Made by a program: the position numbers and the translations under genes
Source: Hymenobacter edaphi
Lineage (GTDB): Bacteria > Bacteroidota > Bacteroidia > Cytophagales > Hymenobacteraceae
Length of the DNA stretch: 64,000 nucleotides
NCBI RefSeq assembly: GCF_003258365.1
Contig: NZ_QHKM01000007.1
Coordinates: 186,001 to 250,000 of the forward strand
Direction: 5' to 3'
The notes under the pieces: generated by a model
Databases searched by the model: none
What the model saw: only the letters and a program-made list of their open reading frames with translations
What the model was told of the DNA's origin: nothing
Part shown: positions 49,400-57,796 of the stretch, piece after piece
Layout of the letters: each line of letters begins with the position of its first letter
Position numbering within the stretch: the first letter of the stretch is position 1

Positions 49400-51808
49400 A
49401 TGAATCGCACCATCAAGAAAGTAGCGGTCCTGGGTTCCGGGGTAATGGGCTCGCGCATTGCGGCTCACTTCGCCAACATCGGGGTACAGGTACTGCTGCT
49501 CGACATCGCGCCGAAGGAGCTGCTGCCTGCGGAAGAAGCCAAGGGCCTGAAGCTGGACTCGCCGGCGGTGAAAAACCGCATCGTCAATGCCTCGCTCGAC
49601 GCGGCGGTGAAGGCCAACCCTTCGCCCCTGTACCGCAAAGCCGACGTGAGCCGCATTAAAACCGGCAACTTCGACGACAACCTCAAGGACATTGCCAGCT
49701 GCGACTGGACCATCGAGGTAGTGGTGGAGCGGCTCGACATCAAGAAGAGTTTGTTTGAGCGGGTGGAGCAGTACCGCAAGCCCGGCACGATCATCACCTC
49801 CAACACCAGCGGCATCCCGATTCATTTGATGACGGAAGGCCGCTCCGCGGACTTCAGGAAGCACTTTTGCGGCACGCACTTTTTCAACCCGCCGCGCTAC
49901 CTGAAGCTGCTGGAAATCATTCCGACCCCGGATACGGATCAGTCGGTAGTGGATTTCCTGATGCACTACGGCGACCTGTACCTAGGCAAGACCACCGTGC
50001 TGGCCAAGGACACGCCCGCGTTTATTGCCAACCGCGTGGGCGTTTTCGCCATCATGGACGTGCTGCAGGTGATGCAGCAGCTAGGCATGACGGTGGAGGA
50101 AGTGGATAAGCTGACCGGCCCGGTTATCGGCCACGCCAAGTCGGCCACCTTCCGTACTTCGGATGTGGTGGGGCTGGATACACTGATGAACGTGGCCAAC
50201 GGCCTGGCCCAGAACCTACCCCACGACGAAGCCCGGGACGCTTTCCAGCTGCCCGAGTTTCTCAAGAAAATGGGTGAGAACAAGTGGCTGGGCGACAAAA
50301 CCGGCCAGGGATTCTACAAGAAAGTGAAGGGTGAAGGCGGCAAGTCGGAAATTCAGGCGCTGGACCTCACCACGCTGGAGTACAAGCCCAGCCAGAAGGT
50401 GAAGTTTGCCACCCTGGAGACGACCAAGGCCATCGAGAAGCTGGCCGACCGCTTCAAGGTGCTGGTGGCTGGCAAGGACAAAGCCGGGGACTTCTACCGC
50501 AAGACCTTCGCCGGGCTGTTCGCCTACGTGTCGAACCGCATTCCGGAAATCACCGACGCGCTCTACAAAATCGACGACGCCCTGCGCGCCGGCTTCGGCT
50601 GGGACATGGGCCCGTTTGAGACCTGGGACGCGCTGGGCGTGCAAAAAGGGCTGGAGCTGGCCCAGGCCGAAGGCAAAACCGTGGCCCCGTGGGTGCAGGA
50701 AATGCTGGCCGCCGGCAACGCTTCCTTCTACAAGGTGAGCGAGCAGGGCGTGAAGCAGTTCTACGACATTGAAACCAAGGCTTACAAAGCCATTCCGGGC
50801 GTCGAGAACTTCGTGGTGCTCGACAACCTGCGCGCTTCGGGCAAGGTGGTGTGGAAAAACTCGGGCGCTTCGGTTATCGACCTCGGCGACGGAATTCTGA
50901 ACGTGGAGTTCCACTCGAAGATGAACGCGCTGGGCTCCGACGTTATCCAGGGCCTGCTGAAAGGCGTGGAGCTGGCCGAAAAGGACTTCCGCGGCTTGGT
51001 GGTGGGCAACGACGCGCCGAACTTCTCGGCCGGCGCCAATCTGGGCCTCGTGTACATGTTCGCGCTGGAGCAGGACTACGACGAGCTGAACATGATGATT
51101 GCGCAGTTCCAGCAGGCCATGATGCGGATGCGCTACAGCAGCATCCCGGTGGTGGGTGCCCCCCACGGCCTCACCCTCGGCGGCGGCTGCGAGCTGAACC
51201 TGCACTGCGACAAAGTAGTGGCCGCCGCCGAAAGCTACATCGGCCTCGTGGAGTTCGGCGTAGGCCTGATTCCGGGCGGCGGCGGCTCCAAGGAAATGAC
51301 CCTGCGCACCGCCCTCAAGTACGAAGAGGGTGAGCCGGAATACAACCTGCTGCGCAACGCGTTCATGACCATTGCCACCGCCAAGGTGTCGACCTCCGCC
51401 CACGAAGCCTTCGACCTGGGCTTCCTGCGCCGCGGCGACGAAGTGGTAGTCAACAGCAACCGCGTCATTGCCCAAGCCAAGGCTGCCGCCATCGAGCTGG
51501 CCGAGGACGGCTACACCATGCCGGTGCAACGCACCAACATCAAGGTGCACGGCCGCGGCGCGCTGGGCATGTTTATGACCGGCGTACACGCCATGCGCGT
51601 GGGCAACTACATTTCCGACCACGACCTGAAAATTGCCAACAAGCTGGCCTACATCATGTGCGGCGGCGACCTGTCGGCGCCCACGGAAGTATCGGAGCAG
51701 TACCTGCTGGATTTGGAGCGCGAAGCCTTCCTCTCGCTCTGCGGTGAGCGAAAAACCCTGGAGCGGATTCAGTCGATTCTGACCACTGGCAAGCCGTTGC
51801 GCAATTAG
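49400..51808 (+). CDS. fadN: 3-hydroxyacyl-CoA dehydrogenase/enoyl-CoA hydratase
   Basis: This bifunctional enzyme performs the hydration and second oxidation steps of beta-oxidation. The 802-residue protein has the dehydrogenase first (KKVAVLGSGVMGSRIAAHFA NAD-binding start; CGTHFFNPPRYLKLLEIIPT with the catalytic His; two C-terminal helical domains) and the crotonase domain last (SAGANLGLVYMF, GGGCELNLHCDKVVAAAESYIGLVEFGVGLIPGGGGSKEM). This is the order of Bacillus FadN, reverse to E. coli FadB. It is followed by fadA and fadE, so the set mirrors the Bacillus fadNAE operon. Confidence 0.94.
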   Translation: MNRTIKKVAVLGSGVMGSRIAAHFANIGVQVLLLDIAPKELLPAEEAKGLKLDSPAVKNRIVNASLDAAVKANPSPLYRKADVSRIKTGNFDDNLKDIASCDWTIEVVVERLDIKKSLFERVEQYRKPGTIITSNTSGIPIHLMTEGRSADFRKHFCGTHFFNPPRYLKLLEIIPTPDTDQSVVDFLMHYGDLYLGKTTVLAKDTPAFIANRVGVFAIMDVLQVMQQLGMTVEEVDKLTGPVIGHAKSATFRTSDVVGLDTLMNVANGLAQNLPHDEARDAFQLPEFLKKMGENKWLGDKTGQGFYKKVKGEGGKSEIQALDLTTLEYKPSQKVKFATLETTKAIEKLADRFKVLVAGKDKAGDFYRKTFAGLFAYVSNRIPEITDALYKIDDALRAGFGWDMGPFETWDALGVQKGLELAQAEGKTVAPWVQEMLAAGNASFYKVSEQGVKQFYDIETKAYKAIPGVENFVVLDNLRASGKVVWKNSGASVIDLGDGILNVEFHSKMNALGSDVIQGLLKGVELAEKDFRGLVVGNDAPNFSAGANLGLVYMFALEQDYDELNMMIAQFQQAMMRMRYSSIPVVGAPHGLTLGGGCELNLHCDKVVAAAESYIGLVEFGVGLIPGGGGSKEMTLRTALKYEEGEPEYNLLRNAFMTIATAKVSTSAHEAFDLGFLRRGDEVVVNSNRVIAQAKAAAIELAEDGYTMPVQRTNIKVHGRGALGMFMTGVHAMRVGNYISDHDLKIANKLAYIMCGGDLSAPTEVSEQYLLDLEREAFLSLCGERKTLERIQSILTTGKPLRN

Positions 51809-51810
51809 TA

Positions 51811-51905
51811 GTTGACAGTTGTTAGTTGTCAGTTGTTAGACATTTAAGTCGGCAGCTGGCAGCTAACAGCCCCTGACAACTGACAACTTCAAACTGACAA
51901 CCAAC
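51811..51905. repeat. Low-complexity inverted repeat between fadN and fadA
   Basis: GTTGACAGTTGTTAGTTGTCAGTTGTTAG on the left is an imperfect inverse of the CTGACAACTGACAACTTCAAACTGACAAC sequence on the right. The whole 98-base gap is made of GTTGTCA-type words. Confidence 0.6.
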
Positions 51906-51906
51906 A

Positions 51907-53085
51907 ATGGAAGCATATATCGTAGCTGGTTACCGCACGGCCGTGGGCAAAGCGCCCCGCGGTGGTTTCCGCTTCACCCGCCCCGACGACTTGGCCGCCG
52001 AGGTAATCAAGCACCTGCTGAAAGAGGTGCCGCAGCTCGACCCTACGCGCGTCGACGACGTCATCGTCGGCAACGCCGTGCCGGAGGCTGAGCAGGGCCT
52101 GCAGATGGGCCGCTTGATTTCGTTGCTGGCCCTGCCCATCAACGTGTCGGGCCTCATCGTGAACCGCTACTGCGGCTCGGGCGTGGAAACCATTGCCATG
52201 GCCGTGGGCAAGATCAAGGCCGGCATGGCCGACTGCATCATTGCGGGCGGCACCGAAAGCATGAGCCTGGTGCCCACCGTCGGCTGGAAAACCGTGCCGA
52301 ACTACAAGCTCGCCCAGCAGCACCCCGACTACTACCTCGGCATGGGCCTTACCGCCGAAGCCGTGGCCCAGGATTACAAAATCTCGCGCCAGGACCAGGA
52401 CGAGTTCAGCTACCAGTCGCACCAAAAGGCCATCAAGGCCATTGCCGAGGGCCGCTTCAAGGAGCAGATTGTGCCGATTACCGTCGAGGAAACCTACCTC
52501 GACCAGGCTACCGGCAAAAAGAAAACCCGCTCGTACGTGGTGGATACCGACGAAGGCCCCCGCGCTGATACTTCGGTGGAAGCCCTGGGCAAGCTGCGCC
52601 CGGTATTCTCGGCTACCGGCTCTGTCACGGCCGGCAACTCCTCCCAAACCTCCGACGGCGCAGCCTTCGTCATCGTCATGTCGGAGCGGATGGTGAAGGA
52701 GCTGAACCTGGAGCCCATTGCCCGCATGGTGAACTACGCCACCGAGGGCGTCGATCCGCGCATCATGGGCATGGGCCCGATCAAGGCCGTGCCGAAAGTG
52801 CTTAAGCAGGCCGGCATGAAGCTGGAGGATATCGACCTGTTCGAGTTGAACGAGGCCTTTGCCTCCCAGTCGATTGCCGTGGTAAAGGAGCTGGGCATCG
52901 ACCCGGACAAGCTGAACGTGAACGGCGGCGCCATTGCCCTCGGCCACCCGCTGGGCTGCTCCGGCGCCAAGCTCTCGATCCAGCTGTTCCACGAGCTGCG
53001 CGCCCGCGGCCAGAAGTACGGCATGGTCACCGCCTGCGTGGGCGGCGGCCAGGGCGTAGCGGGCATCTACGAGCTGCTGAAGTAA
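51907..53085 (+). CDS. fadA: Acetyl-CoA acyltransferase (3-ketoacyl-CoA thiolase)
   Basis: The thiolase cleaves 3-ketoacyl-CoA to acetyl-CoA and a shortened acyl-CoA. The 392-residue protein has the nucleophile Cys in [14 protein letters not shown] near residue 90, [11 protein letters not shown], the active-site His in [17 protein letters not shown], and the second Cys in [12 protein letters not shown]. It starts [22 protein letters not shown]. It forms the beta-oxidation set with fadN and fadE. A long antisense frame across this gene is a shadow of codon bias. Confidence 0.95.
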   Translation: MEAYIVAGYRTAVGKAPRGGFRFTRPDDLAAEVIKHLLKEVPQLDPTRVDDVIVGNAVPEAEQGLQMGRLISLLALPINVSGLIVNRYCGSGVETIAMAVGKIKAGMADCIIAGGTESMSLVPTVGWKTVPNYKLAQQHPDYYLGMGLTAEAVAQDYKISRQDQDEFSYQSHQKAIKAIAEGRFKEQIVPITVEETYLDQATGKKKTRSYVVDTDEGPRADTSVEALGKLRPVFSATGSVTAGNSSQTSDGAAFVIVMSERMVKELNLEPIARMVNYATEGVDPRIMGMGPIKAVPKVLKQAGMKLEDIDLFELNEAFASQSIAVVKELGIDPDKLNVNGGAIALGHPLGCSGAKLSIQLFHELRARGQKYGMVTACVGGGQGVAGIYELLK

Positions 53086-53097
53086 CGGCCCGCTAGA

Positions 53098-53209
53098 ACG
53101 TCATGTCGAGCTTGTCGAGACATCTCGCTGGATAGTAAAATCCTCGTTGAACAGAATTTACTATCTGGCGTCAGCACGCGAGATGTCTCGACTTCGCTCG
53201 ATATGACGT
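53098..53209. repeat. REP-like intergenic repeat, fadA-fadE gap
   Basis: ACGTCATGTCGAGCTTGTCGAGACATCTCGC pairs with the inverted end GCGAGATGTCTCGACTTCGCTCGATATGACGT, and GATAGTAAA pairs with TTTACTATC inside. It takes up much of the 346-base gap to fadE; the rest holds only a TACCTTTC box (53341) one base from the -7 consensus. Confidence 0.8.
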
Positions 53210-53431
53210 GCCAGAGAAACTCGTTGTAAACCAGAACCCGCGCCGATATACCGGTGTTCTGATATTGCCAACTACCAGAAGCCCCGTCTCTTCGGGGTTT
53301 CTTTTTCAAAAAGTAGTCGGCACGCCTAACATTTTTTATTACCTTTCGGTATCCACTGCCAGCCGGCGCTTGCCGGCCCCAGATAGTCGGCAAGCCGAAC
53401 AGTTTCCCAACCTCAAATTCCCACCACGGCC

Positions 53432-55219
53432 ATGGAAGTAACCAACAAACTTGTCAAAGGCGGCGAGTTCATCATCAAACCGACCGACGCCCAGGATGTC
53501 TTCACGCCCGCCGACTTTTCGGAGGAGCAAAACATGATGCACCAGACCGCGCTGGACTTCGTGGAGAAAGAGGTGCAGCCCCTGCTGGAGCGCCTCGACA
53601 ACCACGAGGAAGGCCTGATGCGCGGCCTGATGGAAAAGGCCGGGGAGCTGGGTTTGTTCGGCGTGAGCATCCCCGAGGAGTTCGGCGGGCTGAACATGGA
53701 CTTCCCCACGTCGCTGCGCGTGACGGAGGGCGTGGGCGGCGGCCACTCGTTCCCGGTGGCCTTCGCGGCCCACACCGGCATTGCCATGCTGCCCATTTTG
53801 TACTTCGGCACCGAGGAGCAGAAGCAGAAATACCTGCCCGGCCTGACTTCCGGCGAGCTGATGGGTGCCTACTGCCTCACCGAGCCCGGCTCGGGTTCCG
53901 ACGCCCTGGGCGCCAAAACCAAGGCCGTGCTGACCGAGGACGGGGAGCATTACGTGCTCAATGGCCAGAAAATGTGGATTACCAACGGCGGTTTTGCTGA
54001 CGTGTTCGTGGTCTTCGCCAAGATTGACGGGGAGCAGTTCACCGGCTTCATCGTGGAGAAGACCAACCCTGGCCTGAGCCTCGGCAACGAGGAGCACAAG
54101 ATGGGCATCAAGGGCTCCTCCACGCGCCAGGTGTTCCTGTCCGACTGCAAAGTGCCGAAATCGGCCGTGCTGGGCGAAATCGGGAAGGGCCACCTGATTG
54201 CCTTCAACATCCTGAACATCGGCCGCATCAAGCTGGCTGCGGCTTGCCTGGGCGCCTCCAAAATGGCCGCCACGCTGAGCGTGAAGTACGCCAACGAGCG
54301 GGTGCAGTTCAAGCTGCCGATCAGCAAGTTCGGCGCCATCAAGTACAAGCTGGCCGAGCAGGCTATCCGCATCTACGCCGTTGAATCGGCCATCTACCGG
54401 GCGGGCATGGACATTGCCCGCATGGAGCAGGAACTGCTCGGCAAAGGCCAGAGCCACAACGAGGCCCTGCTGGGCGCCGCCCGCGAGTTTGCCGTGGAGT
54501 GCGCCATCCTGAAAGTGGAAGGCTCCGAGGTGCTCGACTACGTGGTGGACGAAGGCGTGCAGATCTACGGCGGCTACGGCTTCTCGGCCGACTACCCGAT
54601 GGACCGCGCCTACCGGGACTCGCGCATCAACCGCATCTTCGAGGGCACCAACGAAATCAACCGCATGCTGGCCGTCGACATGATCCTGAAGAAGGGGCTG
54701 AAAGGCGAGCTGGACCTGATGGGCCCGGCCCAGGCCGTGCAGCAAGAACTGATGGCCATTCCAGACTTCGGCGGCGACGAGGACAACAGCCTGTTCGCGG
54801 CCGAGCTGCGCACCATTGGCAAGCTCAAGAAGGCCATCCTGATGGTGGCCGGCACGGCCGTGCAGAAGTACATGAACTCCCTGGCCAAGGAGCAGGAAGT
54901 GCTGATGAACATTGCCGACATGGCCATCAAGGTCTACACCGCCGAAAGCACCATCCTGCGCGTGCAGAAGGAAGCCGGCGTGAAGGGCGAAGAAGCCATG
55001 GCTCAGCAAATCGACATTGCCCGCGTGTACCTCTCCGACACCGTCGATAACGTGAACAAGTTCGGCAAAGAGGCCATTGCCTCCATGACCGAAGGCGACG
55101 AGCAGCGTCTGCTGGCCCTGGGCCTGAAGCGCTTCACCAAAGCCGACCTTTACAACGCCAAGGACGCCCGTCGCCGCATCGCCGACGTGCTGATCCAGGC
55201 CAACGAATACGCGTTCTAA
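53432..55219 (+). CDS. fadE: Acyl-CoA dehydrogenase
   Basis: This flavoenzyme performs the first oxidation of beta-oxidation. The 595-residue protein has the usual N-terminal helical domain, a middle beta domain (GAYCLTEPGSGSDALGAKTKAVLTEDGEHYVLNGQKMWITNGGFADVFVVFAKI), and the C-terminal helical domain with the catalytic Glu region RINRIFEGTNEINRML. It has an extra C-terminal domain of about 170 residues, as in the Bacillus FadE and VLCAD types. It ends the beta-oxidation set; a terminator follows at 55289. Confidence 0.94.
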   Translation: MEVTNKLVKGGEFIIKPTDAQDVFTPADFSEEQNMMHQTALDFVEKEVQPLLERLDNHEEGLMRGLMEKAGELGLFGVSIPEEFGGLNMDFPTSLRVTEGVGGGHSFPVAFAAHTGIAMLPILYFGTEEQKQKYLPGLTSGELMGAYCLTEPGSGSDALGAKTKAVLTEDGEHYVLNGQKMWITNGGFADVFVVFAKIDGEQFTGFIVEKTNPGLSLGNEEHKMGIKGSSTRQVFLSDCKVPKSAVLGEIGKGHLIAFNILNIGRIKLAAACLGASKMAATLSVKYANERVQFKLPISKFGAIKYKLAEQAIRIYAVESAIYRAGMDIARMEQELLGKGQSHNEALLGAAREFAVECAILKVEGSEVLDYVVDEGVQIYGGYGFSADYPMDRAYRDSRINRIFEGTNEINRMLAVDMILKKGLKGELDLMGPAQAVQQELMAIPDFGGDEDNSLFAAELRTIGKLKKAILMVAGTAVQKYMNSLAKEQEVLMNIADMAIKVYTAESTILRVQKEAGVKGEEAMAQQIDIARVYLSDTVDNVNKFGKEAIASMTEGDEQRLLALGLKRFTKADLYNAKDARRRIADVLIQANEYAF

Positions 55220-55288
55220 CCAGAACGCACCAGAACAACTGGCCGCGGGGAAACGGCCGGTTGTGTATTTCCCGATGGGGGAAAACTT

Positions 55289-55322
55289 AAAAGGGCCGCT
55301 CCGGTATCGGGGCGGCCCTTTT
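55289..55322. terminator. Convergent terminator after fadE
   Basis: AAAAGGGCCGC (55289-55299) pairs with GCGGCCCTTTT (55312-55322) around TCCGGTATCGGG, with T-runs on the right. Confidence 0.85.
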
Positions 55323-55341
55323 TGTGCGTTGGTTCTAGGTG

Positions 55342-55656
55342 CTAATCGGCAATGGCCAACAAGCCCTGGTCAGCAGCGGAGGCATTTAGCAGCAGCACAA
55401 ACAGCCGTTGCTCGGGCGTGCTCACGTCGTTGGGCCGCAGCTGGGGGTGCCGGTGCAGCAGCAGTTGCAGCTTCATCTGCGCCACTCCCTTGCTCCAGCG
55501 GAAGTCCTGGTCGTAGTCCAGCCGGCCTTCGATGATGCGCTGGGCCTGCAGCTCCGCAAAGTCCTCGGCCGACAGCTCGCCGGTTTTGGGCAATTCGTCC
55601 AGCCGCATCCGGCTGGGCCGGGGCGCTTCGTCCGGCAACAGGTAGAAGGTCAGCAC
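55342..55656 (-). CDS. Small hypothetical protein
   Basis: The 104-residue soluble protein uses a GTG start (MLTFYLLPDEAPRPSRMRLDELPKTGELSAEDFAELQAQRIIEGRLDYDQDFRWSKGVAQMKLQLLLHRHP shown in part by motifs LDELPKTGELSAEDFAEL and DYDQDFRWSKGVAQMKLQLLL). It has no signal peptide or membrane segment. It starts 3 bases below the stop of the gene at 55660 on the same strand, which supports a coupled pair. No family recognised. Confidence 0.55.
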   Translation of the reverse strand: MLTFYLLPDEAPRPSRMRLDELPKTGELSAEDFAELQAQRIIEGRLDYDQDFRWSKGVAQMKLQLLLHRHPQLRPNDVSTPEQRLFVLLLNASAADQGLLAIAD

Positions 55657-55659
55657 AGC

Positions 55660-57112
55660 TTATTTGAATACCAGCTTGTTGAGCTGCAGCGCGGCCGACT
55701 TCTTGCTGGGCCGGGTCACCACAATCATCGTCTTGCCGTCGAGCCAGGCGGTGAAGTCCTTCACGTAAGCCACCTGCTGGTCGTTGGCCACGTTCAGCCC
55801 CAGGGCCTTGGGCTCGGTCACGGTGCCCGCCAGCCCGCCGATTTTGCGCAGGTACAGGTCGGTTTTGTCCTTGAGCTTCTCCAGCGTCACCACCTGCACG
55901 TCGTTGCCGATGGGCGCGGCCCGGTAGCCGATGCCGGTAAAGCTTTCGGTGATGGGCGCCGCCTGGTTTTTGGCAATGATCTGGTGCCAGGTCGGCGACT
56001 GGAACTCGTTGTAGCCGAACAAGTGCAGCTCCCGGGCCCGCACCGGGGCGTCGGGGCCTTCCTCGGCCTTGTGCTCGGCAATGACCACCACGTTCTGGTC
56101 CTCCGTGCGCACCACGTCCGACAGGTAAATGTCGTCGAGGCGTTTGTAGCTGGCGCCGGTGAGCTTGTTGGTCTCAGCCAGGTACTCGGGCGTGAACTTG
56201 AACTCGGGCGCAAACTTCATGTCGGCCGCGGCGAAGTCGAACTTCACCAGCTTCAGGCTCTGGTACTCGCCCGAGGCGTAATCGGCGCAGATAGTGGCGG
56301 CGTAGAGCGTCTGCCCGTCGAGCAGGCGCCACTGCGAGTCGCGCACGGTCACCTTTCTGCCCCCAAAGACGCCGCCCACCGTCACCGACATGACCTTGAT
56401 GTCGGCTTCCTGGTCGCGGTAGCGGCGCACGGTTAGCTTCTGGTTGTCGTCGCCGATGAGGGCCACGTACTGGGTGCCGTCGTTGGCCACGTGCACGCTG
56501 GGGGAGAAGAACGAGCCTAGGTCGCGGAAGTCGTAGGTGCGGTCCTTAAGCTTGCTGAGCTGCCGGTCGTAGTGCGCCGCCGTCAGCGACTTGATCTGCG
56601 CGTCGCGCGTCACGTAGCGCCAGGCCACGAGCTGCGTCCCGTCGGGCGAGATGCTGATGCCCGGGCGGCGCTCCTGGGTGCCGCCCTCGGCCACTTTCTT
56701 GGCCGTGAGCTTCTGGCCGGTCTTCAGGTCGACGGGCTGCACGAGCAGGTGCTGGCCAGTTTCGTCGCTGTGATGCAGCACCACCAGCGCCTGCTGGTCG
56801 TTGCGGGCAAAAGCTTCCATGCTCTCCCCGGGCGCCACCGGCACCGTGGCAGTCCAGAGCTTTCTGAGGTCGGCGTCGTAGCGCTCCACGGCATACTCGC
56901 CGGCCGAGCGGTGACTCAGAATGATGAAGTCGGTGCTGCCGGGCAGGGCCAGGGTTTTTTACGTGAACCCGCTGGTTATAAGGGTCTTCGCTGTGTTCGG
57001 GCACGTAGGCGAAAGGAGTGGAGCGGACCCGCTGGGCCTGGGCCGAAGGCGCCTGCAGCAGCGCCACGGCGAGCAGACCGGCGGGTAAAATTTTGCAAAA
57101 TGTAAAGCGCAC
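55660..57112 (-). pseudogene. Secreted protein with +1 frameshift in an A6 run
   Basis: The first frame (57112 down) encodes a signal peptide (MRFTFCKILPAGLLAVALLQ, ending SAQAQ) and RVRSTPFAYVPEHSEDPYNQRVHVK. At the run of six A (forward T-run 56955-56960) the frame is broken. With five A the chain would continue TLALPGSTDFIILSHRSAGEYAVERYD and run on for about 430 residues to the stop at 55660, with repeated beta-strand segments such as RRPGISISPDGTQLVAWRY that suggest a propeller-like secreted domain. Read as is, only the part from the GTG at 56889 could be made, without a signal peptide. It may be a sequencing error in the homopolymer, a pseudogene, or phase variation. Confidence 0.8.
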
Positions 57113-57345
57113 GTCGTTAGGTGGTTAACGGAGCAAGAGTCGTCCAACGGAGAAAAATGTACTCCCCAAAGGTATCAATCAGTCGACCATTCCCGTAAAG
57201 GCCCCGCCGGGGGATGCCTGAAATGAAATATTCATGCTTTCATAACTTCCGGATTGACACCTTATGCAGCGCCTGCCGTTTCCTTTGTAAAGCTGGTTAG
57301 TGCAGATTCAACGGGCGAAAAGCTTGTTAATTTGCATATAATTAA
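57113..57345. other. Intergenic region with no gene seen
   Basis: This is an AT-rich stretch, unusual for this genome, between the frameshifted gene and the promoter at 57324-57353. I see no reading frame, RNA gene or strong hairpin in it. Confidence 0.6.
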
Positions 57346-57353
57346 TAAATTTG
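57324..57353 (+). promoter_or_regulatory. Promoter of the small secreted protein gene (-33/-7)
   Basis: TTG (57324-57326) and TAAATTTG (57346-57353) are spaced by 19 bases, the best full match to the Bacteroidetes promoter in this window. The start of transcription would be near 57360, leaving a leader of about 150 bases before the ATG at 57509. Confidence 0.65.
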
Positions 57354-57508
57354 TGCACAGATTGGGCTTTCCAGCCGCCCCACGCTGATTTCTGTGCTTG
57401 ATGACCACGCCACTGGTCTTCACTGACCGCGCCAACCGGGCCCGGCAGAAATCCAGGCTCCCGCCTTATGCGCGGTGGGCCGCTCTTTCCACCGAACGTT
57501 TCCTTCAC

Positions 57509-57739
57509 ATGAAGTCTTTATTACAGTTTTTTTTACTGATTGCTCTGGTCCTTGTTGGTAAGCAGGTAAAGCAACAGGCGCAGGCGGCTCCGTCACAAAC
57601 CACGACGCCGCCGACGGTTCGGCAGCATACCGAGTCTATCGAGTCGTTTTTTGTGCAGCACGTCAGCTACAAGAGCGTTCCGGCGCAGGCCGTCAGTGTT
57701 GAGTATAGCCGAAAGACGAACCCCGTCACGCTTAACTAA
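57509..57739 (+). CDS. Small secreted protein, unknown function
   Basis: The 76-residue protein has a signal peptide (MKSLLQFFLLIALVLVGKQ, ending AQA near residue 26) and a mature part of about 50 residues with no Cys (TTTPPTVRQHTESIESFFVQHVSYKSVPAQAVSVEYSRKTNPVTLN by motifs HTESIESFFVQHVSY and EYSRKTNPVTLN). I start at 57509 because upstream in-frame residues lack a signal and sit in the leader. A terminator follows at 57747. No family recognised. Confidence 0.6.
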   Translation: MKSLLQFFLLIALVLVGKQVKQQAQAAPSQTTTPPTVRQHTESIESFFVQHVSYKSVPAQAVSVEYSRKTNPVTLN

Positions 57740-57746
57740 GTTGCAG

Positions 57747-57769
57747 AACGGCTTATAGGCCGTTTTTTT
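57747..57769 (+). terminator. Terminator after the small secreted protein gene
   Basis: AACGGC pairs with GCCGTT around TTATAG and is followed by TTTTT. Confidence 0.7.
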
Positions 57770-57796
57770 ATGCCGGATTGTTGAGCGTCGGGGCTC

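Noticed and set aside
57245-57345. Possible tRNA or small RNA in the AT-rich gap
   Set aside because: No cloverleaf, no T-loop GGTTCGA-like motif, and no terminator-like hairpin was found.
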